A DNA stretch of 64,000 bases from assembly GCA_903813345.2 (NCBI GenBank), contig CAIIXF020000005.1, forward strand, positions 42,387,394-42,451,393, given 5' to 3'. The first letter of the stretch is position 1. Every line of letters starts with the position of its first letter. The notes below the pieces were generated by a model. The model searched no databases. It was not told the origin of the DNA and worked only from the letters and a program-made list of their open reading frames with translations. Of the stretch, positions 1 through 12,101 are shown piece by piece. A program made the translations under genes and the position numbers. Origin of the DNA: Owenia fusiformis. Taxonomy: Eukaryota; Annelida; Polychaeta; Sabellida; Oweniidae.

Positions 1-2
1 CC

Positions 3-1661
3 TATCAAGAGGGAAGTAGTAGTCAGTTCGCACTCTTCGCTCTCAAAGAGATCATACTTCACTACAAGGAACGTGACTCTATGGTATTTTCGGCATTTCT
101 TGACAATCGCAAATGTTTTGATTTATTGTGGAGGAAAGGGTTATTTCAGAAAATATTCTCACTCGGTATCAATGGAGTAACATGGAGGCTAATCGTAGAA
201 AGTTATACTAATACCACTGCACGTGTATTATACAATGGCTCATTTTCCCGGGAATTTAGTATTTATCAGGGAGTTGGACAGGGAAGAGTGACTAGTTCGA
301 TTTATTTTTTGATCTATATTGACGCACTCATAACTGAGCTTAAGGAAGCGCATTCAGGTCTTAAGATAGGTTCGTATGATATTCCGTGTATTTTAGTGGC
401 AGACGATACTACTCTTCTAGCTTCCTCTGCGCATAATTTGCAAGTTCTGTTAGACATTGTATTTCGCTACAGTTCAAAATGGCGTATGGTTTACCACGCT
501 GGTGATAACACTAAAAGCTCAATTTTGACATTTAATGAAACAAAGCAACAGTTTTTTCGAAGCAGAGGTAGTCGTCAGTGGCTACTAGGGACTGATATAG
601 TACCTGAAACTCAAAGCACAAACTATGTAGGTAACCTTATCACTACTAACTTTGAAACCGAAAATCTGGTTAACAACTCAAAAAAGAAAATGTACTCAAA
701 ATTTTATTCGATCAAAAACACCTTGCGTTTACATAAATTTGGCGCTAATCCACTTGTGTTCATTAGACTATGGTATTCTATTATATTACCCACTGCATTA
801 TATGGTTGTGAGTTATGGTACAACTTGTCACCGCATGATGAAGATATACTGAACACTGCTCGAAAACATATATTCAAAGTAGTTCAAGGTTTTGAAGCGA
901 GAACGGCATCAGACGTTGTTCTGGCCACTCTTGGTGCAATATCTGTATCGAGCTTCATTGAGAAATTGAAATTAAACTTTTTGTCAAGATTATGTCGATG
1001 CAATCATGAAGTTACAAAATACATATTCCTGTTTAGATTCTCGTCCCTACTCACAAACCCGGGAAACAATCACTTTGGTTTTGCTAAAGACGTCATGAGC
1101 ATCGACTGTGATATTGCACGGAGTGTTGCAGAAACCTTCTTGCTTACCGGCTCAATTATGAAAACAGTTTTGTTTAAAAAAGCATCGCATTTCCAAATTT
1201 TCAACAGAGAGGAAAATAAGTGGCTTTCAAGAATGGAAGCCAATGATAATCTGCATATTTTTAGGAACATTCACTGTAAACTGGAACCAAGCTTCGCCTG
1301 GGTCGTTGGAAAACGATACCCATCATATCTATGGCAATTAGCCAACCTGGTGCAGCTTTCTGCAATGCCTTCATATAAGACATTCACATGTAAGAAATGC
1401 AACTCATCGTGTAATTGTATAATATTTCATTTTCTGCATTGCAATCAATTTTTATCTGAGAGAGACGCATTTTTTGAGCGACTCATTGATATCTTACCAG
1501 TTCAAGATAGTGTTATGCTTTTCAATTTTGATGATGATATTTTCTTACAGACTGTTCTGGGTAGCAGAATAGATTTTGATGTAGCCAATGACACCATTTA
1601 TGAAATGTTCGTTATCGAATGTGCAAATACATTTTACAATATAAATATGTATTTCAAATAG
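3..1661 (+). CDS. LINE (non-LTR retrotransposon) reverse transcriptase, 3' part of ORF2
   Basis: This is the C-terminal part of a non-LTR retrotransposon polyprotein that copies element RNA into DNA at the target site. The frame is already open at the left edge, so the true start lies outside the window; the first in-frame ATG is at 81 and residues are numbered from it. Seen: palm motif A as FLD (Asp8), then the YQGVGQGR stretch, and the catalytic motif as VADD (residues 106-109, usually F/YADD). After the palm come thumb-like helices and a C-terminal Cys/His cluster (C437, C440, H450, C454) typical of LINE ORF2 tails. The stop is at 1659-1661. No frameshift or stop breaks the 553 codons visible. 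The endonuclease and RT fingers would lie off-window. CR1/Jockey-like is the likely clade, but I cannot assign it firmly. Confidence 0.88.
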   Translation, partial: YQEGSSSQFALFALKEIILHYKERDSMVFSAFLDNRKCFDLLWRKGLFQKIFSLGINGVTWRLIVESYTNTTARVLYNGSFSREFSIYQGVGQGRVTSSIYFLIYIDALITELKEAHSGLKIGSYDIPCILVADDTTLLASSAHNLQVLLDIVFRYSSKWRMVYHAGDNTKSSILTFNETKQQFFRSRGSRQWLLGTDIVPETQSTNYVGNLITTNFETENLVNNSKKKMYSKFYSIKNTLRLHKFGANPLVFIRLWYSIILPTALYGCELWYNLSPHDEDILNTARKHIFKVVQGFEARTASDVVLATLGAISVSSFIEKLKLNFLSRLCRCNHEVTKYIFLFRFSSLLTNPGNNHFGFAKDVMSIDCDIARSVAETFLLTGSIMKTVLFKKASHFQIFNREENKWLSRMEANDNLHIFRNIHCKLEPSFAWVVGKRYPSYLWQLANLVQLSAMPSYKTFTCKKCNSSCNCIIFHFLHCNQFLSERDAFFERLIDILPVQDSVMLFNFDDDIFLQTVLGSRIDFDVANDTIYEMFVIECANTFYNINMYFK

Positions 1662-1838
1662 GTACGCTTGAATTGTAATGATAAAATGTATTTAGAGTCA
1701 TTTAACTTGTAAATATGTAAATATTAATAACCCTTTACTCTTCTGTAATATATGTTTGTAATGTGATATGCATGTATAAATTGTTTTGCTCTCCAATAAA
1801 ACGGAGGAAATAAAGAAACATAAACATAAACATAAACT
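1662..1838 (+). mobile_element. LINE 3' UTR and simple-repeat tail
   Basis: This AT-rich stretch follows the reverse transcriptase stop. It contains AATAAA at 1795-1800 and ends in an iterated ATAAAC tail at about 1815-1837. LINEs often end in a short tandem tail instead of poly(A). It marks the probable 3' boundary of the retrotransposon. Confidence 0.7.
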
Positions 1839-2230
1839 AATAAATAACAATTGTTTGATACACTTCCATAAACAAACCAGACAGCTTTACTTTGACTTTA
1901 ACACTACTTTTTATATGCAAACATTTATATAAGACAGGTTCCATGACTTGAAAATAGCTCCAAAGAAATCGTAATACTATTCTAGTATTAAAATAATATG
2001 GGAGAGGGCCACATTTAGAAAAATTATTTTATGTAAGTATAATATTTCTGGCAAAAACACAAAATAAATAGGTCGCCATTTATTCAAAAAGTCGACATTA
2101 TTTCTATCGCAGGAACTGCGAAAATGTTGCACAAACAAATATAACTCGGTTTGAGTGGGACATTACCGTTTCAAAAAAATGTGTTGCCTTTCAATGTTTG
2201 ACTTTGATTAACGTACGTTTGTGAAGCTCC

Positions 2231-2347
2231 AAGTATTCTTGGCTACCCAAGTGTTCCGACTCTTACCGAAGTATTCTGACTCTTACCCAAGTATTCCGAC
2301 TCTTACCGAAGTATTCCGACTTGACCAAAGTGTTCTGAGTTTACTCA
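2231..2347 (+). repeat. short minisatellite, about six 20-bp units
   Basis: Units of the form GTATTCCGACTCTTACCGAA are repeated head to tail with a few substitutions; the middle four are clearest. The short open frame over it is only the repeat read through. Between 1839 and 2230 and from 2348 to 3544 I see no gene, only AT-rich sequence. Confidence 0.75.
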
Positions 2348-3544
2348 TTTTGTCAAATACTCTCATACTTATCCCTCGGGACCTACGGCCCTCGGGCAGA
2401 TATATTATATTCGCTTCGGGATAATTCCAATATCCCTAACCTCATATAGGATAATCTCTATACATGTAGAACGTGAAGTTACAGCTCTAGAATCATCTAA
2501 AGGTGTTGATAGTTCTACTTTGCTCATTCTGTCAGTAACTGAGCCATCGACTTGCCTGTTTTTGTTGATAAGTCAGTCGTCTTAGACATTCAATCCACTG
2601 TTTTTGCTTTCGGTTAAATTAAATCATGGCATTGTATTGAATTTTATTTCATCGTATTCATATCGTTTCATTTTCTATTCTATTATGTCGCGTTTTATGT
2701 GTTATTATGTAATTTATTACATCGTATTGTATTTAGCTTCCCTTTTCAAACAGATGGAATGATTCAGAACTCAAACAATCCATTTGGACATCAATAGAGG
2801 CGTAGTAAGGATACAAATAGAGGTGGACGTAAATTGAAAAGGCTGAGCCAAAAGTTGAGAATAAAGGCCAGATGATATTAGATTATTTTTATGGTTTCAA
2901 CTGAAAAAATGCCTGCATCAATATATTTCTGCAACATTTAGACGCAACCCCATGTTCAAATTAGATTTTACTTAGTTTGTGGCCAACAACCTTAAATTCG
3001 ACTTTGCAGGAAAGACAACTATAAATCATGAAAATTGTCTGTATAAGTAAAATATTTACTACAAGATGATAGAAAAGCATTTACAAAAGTACTTTCTTTA
3101 TATCAAATTACGTTCACATATATTTCAAAAATCCCATTTGTTAGCTGAAGGGCTGAGGGCTCGAGTGCCTTGAGTATAATAGTGTCAGAACTCAAGATGG
3201 GCAATCCAATACTACAAACTTAGATCTCAGAATGTTTATAAAACATCTCATTTAGAGCATTCCCTGGTCATATCTTCCGAGGATCGCCCAAGTTGATGGG
3301 CTCCTATATTGAAGTTATATGTTCTCGTTACATTGACTCGCGTAAATGTTTGCTTCACCGGTCCAGATATCACGACTGTCATTTTGTAATACTTTCAATA
3401 ATGAGTTGAAATGGAGAGTTGGGAGAATAATGTTATATTTTAGTTTAATTACGCATGAGCTCTAAGATATGTTAGAATTCAAAATCATTAGTTATATGAC
3501 CATAACCTCAAAGCTTCGTATGATATATCTATATTATGATCATA

Positions 3545-4418
3545 CACTCCCCTCCATAAGTTTGGCAACCTTTTTTCTCCATTGAACTACGTGTTAAAGC
3601 CTCTTTACGTTTGAATTTTTATTTACTTAACCGGCAATGAAATAACTTATAATATTGATGAAAACGTAACTTGACTTTATTTCCAATACCTCCAAATTTT
3701 TTCATTTTTTTTCCTCAATTACAATAGGTCGAAAATTGATGATAAATTTGATGAATTTTTGAAAATCGTCATTCCCATGTTATCCAATGGGAAATGGAGG
3801 GTTCGGGGCAAATCAGAAATCAGGATATCTTTTCAGTAAAAGATTCAGCAAAAAATATTTTGATATAGAAAATTGAATTGTCTAACTTTTTGGAACACAA
3901 GTGTTTAGTTTATTTGATGAATATTAAAGTTACAGCGCTTCAAAGTCATTTTTGAAAATAATTTTTCGCCTCCTGTGTTATTTCAATGGGAGAGGTTTTT
4001 TGAAAAACAATTTTGACTTTAAAGCCCTATAACTTTGTTGAACCTGAAGAAACATATCAATTTTTTGTTAAATAAAGTTAGCAAATTCAATTACCTGCCT
4101 AACTCGTATTTTTGCAAGGACTCGGATGGATGGATATTCTGTCATATGACTTGCGGCAAACCTACCATTTCCCATTGGTTAACATGGGAATGTCGATTTT
4201 CAAAAATTCATCAAATTCATCATCAATGATCGACCTACTTTAATTGATGAAAAAAATTGAGAAAATTTAGAGGTATTGGAATTAAAGTCAAATTACGTTT
4301 CCATCAATAGTATAAGTATTTTCATCGCAGGTTAAGTAAATAAAAATTCAAAGGAAAAGAGGCTTTAACACGTAGTTCAATGGGGGAAAAAAGGTTGCCA
4401 AACTTATGGAGGGGAGTG
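3545..4418. mobile_element. 874-bp palindromic Tc1/mariner-type MITE (foldback)
   Basis: The element begins CACTCCCCTCCATAAGTT and ends with the inverted form of the same sequence. It sits between TA dinucleotides at 3543-3544 and 4419-4420, the target duplication of Tc1/mariner elements. Inverted similarity runs about 260 bp from each end (3545-3805 against 4160-4418). It continues, more diverged, nearly to the centre close to 3980, so almost the whole element is one hairpin. There is no transposase ORF, so it is non-autonomous. Confidence 0.88.
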
Positions 4419-5409
4419 TACTTCGTATGTTTGTATCTTATCGTGTTTCACTCGTAATTATGATACCCATTTACGTGGAGAGATTCCACCTTATAAATCT
4501 AGATTATAGTACATCTTCCAATCAGTCGAACGATCCCTTTTCATTCCATTTAATGACAATGGCTTACGGCAGATATTTGGTAAGACACAAATAAGACATT
4601 TCGGCAAAACGATTGACGTGATATGGGAAAAATTGATAAGGCTGGCTACAAAAAATAAATTGAATTTCGATCCATCTATAACATACACCATCCGGTAGGT
4701 TAAGACACTCGTACAAAAAATCAAGTTAACGAAAACATTGCAATCTCGTGCAATACCACATTGATTCAAATTAAATCCAAAATTGCCAAGGTTATACTGA
4801 CCTCTACTTGTGCGATTTGCAACAATGGTGTTCCAAAACATAAAGGCGTTGTAACATCAAAAAAGAGTTTTAGTAGTGAAAAGAGAGGTTTGGAAATATA
4901 CTGCGCTCTGAATCTGATTAGTCGGAAATAAATCTCAAAAAATCTTCAAGATGTTGTCTTAAAGTTGTATAATTCTTCAATGAATCGACTCGATATATTC
5001 ATCCCTTGTTTTATAATTGGATCATTGATTTTACTGGTAAGTTTGTTTCTTTAACTTTATTGCTTCTCAGACATCTAAGGTCACGACCGCCATCAGTGCT
5101 ATCAAATGACTGCACAGACTGATTTAGAAGAACACAGATTCAAAAATACGTACACATATCTTTAGAAATAGCTGTACTATGGTCATATGTTAAGGTTCTG
5201 AACATCTCAGATTCTCCAGGTAAACGTTTCAAAACGTTAATTTCGAAACGTTTTCATAATTTTCGGTTCCGTTATTTCGAGATGAGTTCACGTCAACAAT
5301 GACAATTATAGTCAAATAAGGAAAGTAAATTGTGTAAATATGACGCAACTCGATGACAGGCGTTATCAACTTGAAAACGTTTCCATCCAGATTTTGTTTA
5401 ACCCAGGGG
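4419..5409. other. non-coding interval, nothing recognised
   Basis: AT-rich sequence between two MITEs. The open frames of about 60-116 codons on either strand show no domain, splice context or codon pattern that I trust. Confidence 0.5.
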
Positions 5410-5581
5410 CCGGTGTAAAAGAAATTATGGTCCCCTGGGGATTGAGGTCCCCTTTCCTTACGGCACTTACTGGTCCTGACTGTGTATAAATAATAAGGAA
5501 AATAGTTGTAATTAGGTCACCATATAAATCAATAGAGAGTAGGACCAACATTTGATAGGACCACCTACCCTTTTACACCGG
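5410..5581. mobile_element. 172-bp MITE with CCGGTGTAAAAG termini (copy 1)
   Basis: Terminal inverted repeats CCGGTGTAAAAG / CTTTTACACCGG bound a 172-bp element. The same element, also exactly 172 bp but inverted, lies at 41268-41439. Both flanks here carry GTTTAACCCAGG, which could be a target duplication or a duplicated host segment. There is no coding capacity. Confidence 0.8.
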
Positions 5582-5640
5582 GTTTAACCCAGGACCCCAC
5601 AGTTCAAAGATGACCTACGCTTACTAGTAATGTTAACCTG

Positions 5641-5828
5641 TATTGAGATGACATACGTCTCTGATTGGTCAAAATCGACAAACAAAATGGCGGCCTCAAA
5701 ATTTTTGAAATACGCTTCGAATAATATTATGTTCATTTCTGGCGCGTTAATCAATACAATAGCTTCTTATTTCATATCAAGATAAAGAAAGGTGGGCGGA
5801 ATGTGCCTACATCAATGGAAACATAACA
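5641..5828 (+). repeat. dispersed repeat family X, copy 1
   Basis: This stretch of about 190 bp starts TATTGAGATGACATAC and is repeated in the same orientation at 18783-18979, at roughly three-quarters identity by eye. No TIR or ORF is visible. Its class is unknown. Confidence 0.65.
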
Positions 5829-6242
5829 CCAGAAGGTGCCCTTAAGGGTTACCTCATAAATGACAGACAATGAGAACATCAGACAAAATTGTGGTTGATT
5901 TATGTTTTGCTGTCCAATATTTTGTATCCTCCAAACATTAAGATTTCATCAATGCACATAAATGATTTAAATCAATTATTTTCAGAAATTAGACTAATCC
6001 AATGTAGTATTTGAATGATTGTTATATAAATTCTCAATTATATCGAATTTGTTAGTGAATTGAATATGTTGAGCATGTGTTGGAGGATACAAAACATATG
6101 GACATTATAAAACGTGTTCTTTTTTAATGAGTATGACATATCAAACAACCCCTTTTGAGAGATGGTCGGAAACATATCTTATTAACCAGTTAGAAAATAT
6201 CGGCGGATTTGATCCATAATTTGTTATGTTGTTCGAGTTTCC

Positions 6243-6943
6243 ATATCAAAGGGAGCACGTAGGTTATGGCAAACAATTTCAGAAGGTTATATCTTGGATT
6301 ATGACTATTTTCTGACAATGGAGATAGGTTTATCTTTTAGATCAATTCATTATCTCAAAGAAAATTATATACAGTAATAATAAAGTCAAACAAACTCGGA
6401 GATATTTAACTCAAAGGTGTTGACCCCATTTTCACCAAAATGCAATCATTTTTTACAATGTTTAATGCATTACTATTCTCTATTTTGATGTATCAAATAG
6501 TTCTTGAAAGAAAAACTTAATTGCTTTAAGATAAGTGTTGCCTATGTTATTTCTCCATTAAAAAATCTCATGCTATTCATTGGTTTCAGTTCATTTTGGT
6601 CATCCAAATTCAGTATCTTTAAAGTCCCTGGAGAAATCAACTTTTCCTTTTAGGAAATCGAACATGTATCAAAGCACATTCTAATTATGCATTCAACAAC
6701 ATAATAAAAGGTTGCATTTTTGGTGAAAATTAGGTCAACATTTTTGAAAAAGTATGTTGATTGGTCCATTGCCCCTTCAATATCACTTAGGTCTGATTAA
6801 CTAAATTATCAATATATATACTTTTCTTGAAGATAATGAATGGATCTAAAAGATACACCCATGTTCATGATCAGAAAATATTCGTAATTCAAGTTAGACT
6901 CGTTTGAATTGTTTGCGATAACCTAAATGCTCCTTTGATTTTT
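6243..6943. mobile_element. old palindromic foldback element, about 700 bp
   Basis: The left arm (about 6243-6535) is repeated in inverted orientation at about 6615-6943. Matching blocks include the TAGGTTAT-GCAAACAATT region, the ATCTTTTAGATC-ATTCATTATCT block and the GTTGACC-ATTTTCACCAAAA block. Divergence is substantial, so it is old. I see no clear target duplication and no ORF. Confidence 0.7.
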
Positions 6944-7286
6944 GTCAAAAAATCACCATTTTAAAGCTGTTTTTAAGAAATAATAGGCAATATTTTCAAT
7001 ATATATCGCATGGTCATGGTAAACAGTTGTCTTGACATTACGATAGCACACATCTAATGTCGTTGATATCAATACGCATGGCGCAGTGTGTGATAGAATA
7101 GCAGAATTCATGGAATTTAGAAAATATCAATTATCGTAAATTTGCCCTATGGCACAACATTTTTCAAAAGATTTCAAAAGCGGTTGTATTTACGGATACC
7201 ACGTAAGTGTTTGACGTTACTTAGAACAATGTCGTCTTATCTTTCAAGTGTAACAAAGAACCAGTTAAATGTACAAGTATACTTAC

Positions 7287-8374
7287 TCTGTATTGAAGCC
7301 TTGACAGAATCCCTGTGTGATGAGATACCAAGAGAAGAAAGGAAGCCAACACAGGATAAATCCTCCCATGATCATACCAAGTGTCTTCGCGGCTTTGTGT
7401 TCACGTTTAAGTCTCTTTCTTTCTTGTTTGGTATCACGTGCTATAGCATTAATCGCGAGACGCTGTGGGCTGGACGGGTCGTTACCGTTAGTATGAGATA
7501 CTGCAACTTTGTTGTTGTTGATACCATTTCTATGTGGTTCACCAAATGAACTGGACGTACTACTTGGATTATCAACAGAGTTTCTAGCGTTCATTGCCAT
7601 GGTATGAATTCGCTTTTCTTGGACACGGGCTTCCCTGAATATGCGTATGTAAGTGAATACCATGATGGTTGCTGGGATCCAAAATGAGACAGAAGATGAG
7701 ATGACGGCGTATGGCGTATTTACAATCAAGTCACACGTTTTTGCGGTATAGTTCCCATTGAGTCTGCGTTCTCTGGTGCAGTCATCGGTATAGAGTTGAG
7801 TGTGAATAGGGACAAAGGCAAGAAGAGCACTAAGAAGCCATGCAAGAACAATCATTATAATAACCCTGTGTTTGGTCATACTACTGACATACTGGTAAGG
7901 GTACATAATTGCCATGTATCTGTCAATGCTGATACAGCATAAATGTAGTATTGAAGCCGTACTAAATAAAATATCATTGGCTTGTATGATATCACACATT
8001 ACAGCTCCCATATACCATTGTCCGGTGATATCTTTAATCGCTGAAAACGGCGTCACGGTCGCCGACACTAACAAGTCTGCAAATGCAAGCGATACAATAA
8101 ATCTATTTGCCATACTCCGCAATCGTTCGAACTTGAAAACGCTTAGTATTACTAATCCATTCCCTAAAGTTCCGGCGACTATGATGAACACCATGGGTAT
8201 CGTAATCAATATTGTCACTGCTATATGGCGACCCCCTGTTCCCGGGGGCTCATCCCCGATGGAGGGACATTCAGTTGAGGAATATTGCGTCATATCAGTA
8301 GTATTATACTCCGAATAAAATTGTAATTCAAAAGGAACACTCTGCTTATACGATCTATCTGACGTCATTTTCAT
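7287..8374 (-). CDS. class A aminergic-type G-protein-coupled receptor, first coding exon (TM1-TM6)
   Basis: Membrane receptor of the rhodopsin family. Starting at the ATG complementary to 8372-8374, the exon encodes an N-terminus with a glycosylation site (N24-T-T) and then six helices. Diagnostic residues are N72 (1.50), D100 (2.50), C127 (3.25), D134 (3.32, the amine-binding Asp), D151-R152-Y153, W179 (4.50), S226/S227/S230 (5.42/5.43/5.46), P234 (5.50), E325 (6.30) and CWLP at 342-345. The Asp plus TM5 serines point to a biogenic-amine ligand (adrenergic/octopamine/dopamine/5-HT-like); the exact ligand is not decidable. The third loop, about 80 residues, is Ser/Asn-rich and basic towards TM6. 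The frame meets a stop after residue 363, but a canonical donor GTAAGT (complement of 7281-7286) precedes it. The exon therefore ends at 7287 in phase 2, and TM7 with NPxxY must lie in a later exon that I could not find in 1-7280. Confidence 0.93.
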
Positions 8375-11300
8375 AAATATCTTAACTGTTGGAGAATAAT
8401 ATTTTCAAACTCGTTCCACGAGACTAATCTAGCGATCGGTTGCTTAATCGCCCGGACTCACTTTGTATGTTTTAAATGGTTATTACAACTCTGAGGGAGG
8501 TAAATGAATCCAAATTAAACATATTTATGTCTTCCTAATTGTCGTAAACGCTTCTAAAGTGTCAATTAAGTCTCTACGAGGGCCGCTGTAATCCGCCTGT
8601 TGAAGAATAATGTCGTGTTACGTTTATTTTTCCATTAATCCATGACTAGTGAACTGTATCCATCGGATTAACGCTGTATGTTCCTGGCTTTGCGGTTCGG
8701 CAGACAGTCTCAGTACTGAATTCTGCAAGTAAATGAAATATAGAAGTTAAAGCTAACTGTTGCAGTATCAATAACCAATATAAACAACACAGCCGATTAT
8801 AACCTTTACCTATGTTATTACTCGTAGATTATCGCACTATTCCCCAACGTTTTCCTATATTCTAGGTGAGATTTCGACACTATCTCCCCAAGTTCATACA
8901 TAGCCAAACTCAGACAAATTTTTCATAAAAGATTAACGCCAGATGGGACTTTATCAAATACAAGAAACAGCGGTGTGCATTTTGTGTTTTCAATACGTTT
9001 GCTTTAACCTCTTCATTACCTGGGCGACCATGCTTGGTCTGAGTGTATTTCACTTGTTTCCATTGAATTTAGTCCTCTGAAGAAGGTGCTGGGCGAAAAG
9101 GAAATACAATATTCATCGAAATTACACAAATCATATTTCAAAATATGAATGATTGGAATAATCATTTCTGCATTACTAAATTACATGAATCACATATTGT
9201 ATAATAATAAACCCCTTTGGTCTTTAATGGGTTAAGCAATGTTAACCATTGGAACCTGTGATTTATAATGATGTGAAATGTAAACGAAGTGCATACTCCA
9301 TTTGAGTTGGATTGCCTGCTCGCGCGTTAATTAGCTTTTTATTACACCATAACTCCAAATTCCTCTTAAATCTAAATCTATATTTGATTTTATGATTTTC
9401 ATCGCTATCCAAGTGAAGCCCGATGCTTTTTATAAAAATAAATTGCGATGTTTAATAAAGCGAATTCAAGATACCTTCTAATTTACAATGTCTTTTGATC
9501 CCAGATCCTGAAATTAATTCTATACTTTTCCTTCAAAGATTCAATAAAAATTTGATCCGTCAATTTCAATGAGATAACCTGAAAGATGAAAAAGTTATTC
9601 TGTAATCAACGCAATAAAACTAGCTGACCCTTTTATTAAGTAAATGATGGATTGAAACCGTTACAATTGAAACTATGTAATGATTCAGACAATGTTTTTG
9701 AAGTGTAATAAATCTGTTAGACTCTCTGCAGTAACAACTGGCATGGCTAAGGGATGATTCTGCCTAATAGGGCGTGCAAAATACAGTTAATCAAATTTCC
9801 CTAATGATGATACGGTAGTAGAGGAACAACACTCACTATTCACTACTCTTAAAAGACAGATGTACATGTAGAACTAGCTGACAGGAGTCCTTTGGCCTTC
9901 GATTTCATTATGTGGAAAAAAAGTGATGGCCATTCTCAGAATCGCAGGGCTTCAGGTCATCCATTCGGACAAAAGGAGGGAAGAGAGTGAATGATGTCTA
10001 CAGCCTTGCTTGAGAATGTTGACGACAAGCGGAGGGTGACCAATCGAATCATGAACCAGAACACATAGTACCTCAAGCTCGGTCTAGATGTCTCAAACTC
10101 CTAAGATCATCCTTTCTAATCCAAGGGTATTTTAATTATTTTCATAAGCCTATAAATGTCCCGGGGCCTTATCGAGCATTTAATACTTATTGTATGTGCA
10201 ATATTTGGAAACCCAATAGATAAAAGCACAAAAATAGAACTTGAAATAATGAAACCGGGGTTACTTCTAACTATAATCATAGGCTTAGCCGGGGGGGGGG
10301 GGTGAGGGGTGCGAACGCATCCCCCCATAACCAGCAATGAAAATACGATTAGATAGAAAATAGCATAGCTTTAAAATACTTTTCATTTGAAGCTTCTAGC
10401 TCAATTTTGAAGGAAGTTGCATCATTTTCAAAACAAATCTTTTTTTGGCTTGTTTATGCCACGATCGCATCCCCTGAGTGAAAACCGAAACATTTTTAGC
10501 GATCGCACCCCCCTCCCTCCCCCTGACTGAAAGCTGGCTATTGTACATCATAATTCAGCGTGCATTATTGAATATATGTTGAATGTGTTATACATTGGTA
10601 TCTGCAACGTGTAGCGTATCATACATACAGTACCATACGCATGTATTTGAAGAGTATTGTTCCAGAGCCAACAAAAGATACTCCAGTTTTAATGCCAACA
10701 TCAGTAGAAACAAGATTGTAAACAGAAATTATAGTCCAAATGCGATATGTCCTTGGTCCCGAACTATTGGGTCATTTTTAACAAGTTCCTGGGTGTTATC
10801 AGTTATTGTCCCTGGGAAGATTTATGATGAGTCGTAAGAATATAGAAGAGGCATAATCTTTCGACATCGCATAAATACAAGTCTTGCTATCTAAACAAAT
10901 AAATAGTATCACAATCAAAGGTTCAGATCACATTATTGTTGAAAATTCTTATATTGTATTATCTTTTAGGCATTTCTTTCCAATTTATTCATATAACCGG
11001 ATAAAGAAGCTTAGTCTGAAAGTCGCCAATGTTTGAACCTAATAGTAAAACTACCTACTTACCAGGAGAGAAGCAACAGCATTTAAGATTATTTCACAAT
11101 TCTATATTCTGATTCCCATTTCCATTAATTTTATCAGATGATATTGTAATCCGTATTCACTCTCCATTGAAGTAACTCCGTATCATCTCTGCGAAGCGTT
11201 CACTCGTAGAGAACCTTTTATTCATCTAGACAGTTTCTCTCTATATTGATTTAGGCTTCCCATTTAGTTTTATATGCCTATTATCACTTCCAATTCTAAT

Positions 11301-12101
11301 TGGTTCTCTATATTAAAATCAAAAGACAAACCAGATCTTCGCCTCTGTATGCTGGTGAATGTAAATACGCTATGCCGAACTGGAGTGCCATTTCAAGATT
11401 ATCAAGTTCTTGGGATATTTTCTTATATCATTACTTATTATCCACGTTTTTTCATAGTTTGGTTGCATGATAACCACATCTTTCATATTTAGTGCTTTAA
11501 AAAGATAGAATAGTCGAGTCTATCTTTATGCATGTTATGTTGGAAGTTTAATGTTATATACTGAATTTCAGAATTGGGTCTTGAACACGCGGTGTTTACT
11601 TATCTTGAAAAAGTTAGGCTATGATATATAATGTTGATGATGACACTTTCATTGCCAAGTACGGCTTGAGTAACGGATCACATTGCCTTTCCTTTTTGGG
11701 CATTACTTTGCATTTTTGGGTCTTATTTTTAATATTAAGTCAAATGATCAAAAATGGGCCATAATTATTCACAATTTAGGCTCAATTAGGGCGGAAATGT
11801 TGGAGCAACTAATACCTTGAGAATCAAGATGTGTAGCAACCACAACTCCCCAGTGCACATCGTGACATCTAATCGTGTTATTTCATGTCCATGTGTTCAT
11901 GTTGGAATCTTTATACTATATGCCTTCGATGAATCTTTGAAAATCGCCAAACATAAACAGATTTGTAAGAGCTTGAAATCTCAAAAGGAAATTCGTTTTG
12001 CCAAACGGGGTGGGGGGGGGTTGCATATTGGATATACGAATTCATTTATGGCTGATTACATCATCAAGTCATCTTTAGAGAGAGAGAATAAGACTCGATT
12101 T
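8375..12101. other. GPCR 5' flank and long non-coding interval
   Basis: Upstream side of the GPCR. The 5' UTR and promoter must begin here, but no core promoter motif is convincing. The rest is AT-rich without a credible gene. A run of about 13 G at 10290-10302 and C-rich blocks near 10500-10525 are low-complexity islands. The small open frames at 10116-10337, 10583-10837, 11274-11492 and 11817-12137 have no recognisable features. Confidence 0.5.

Noticed and set aside
7142-8318. Plus-strand ORFs opposite the GPCR
   Set aside because: They are antisense shadows of the receptor exon, whose minus-strand frame carries all family motifs.
9070-9110. Hammerhead-ribozyme-like CTGAAGA...GAAA string
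   Set aside because: The intervening bases do not form a credible stem II and no stems I and III are visible.
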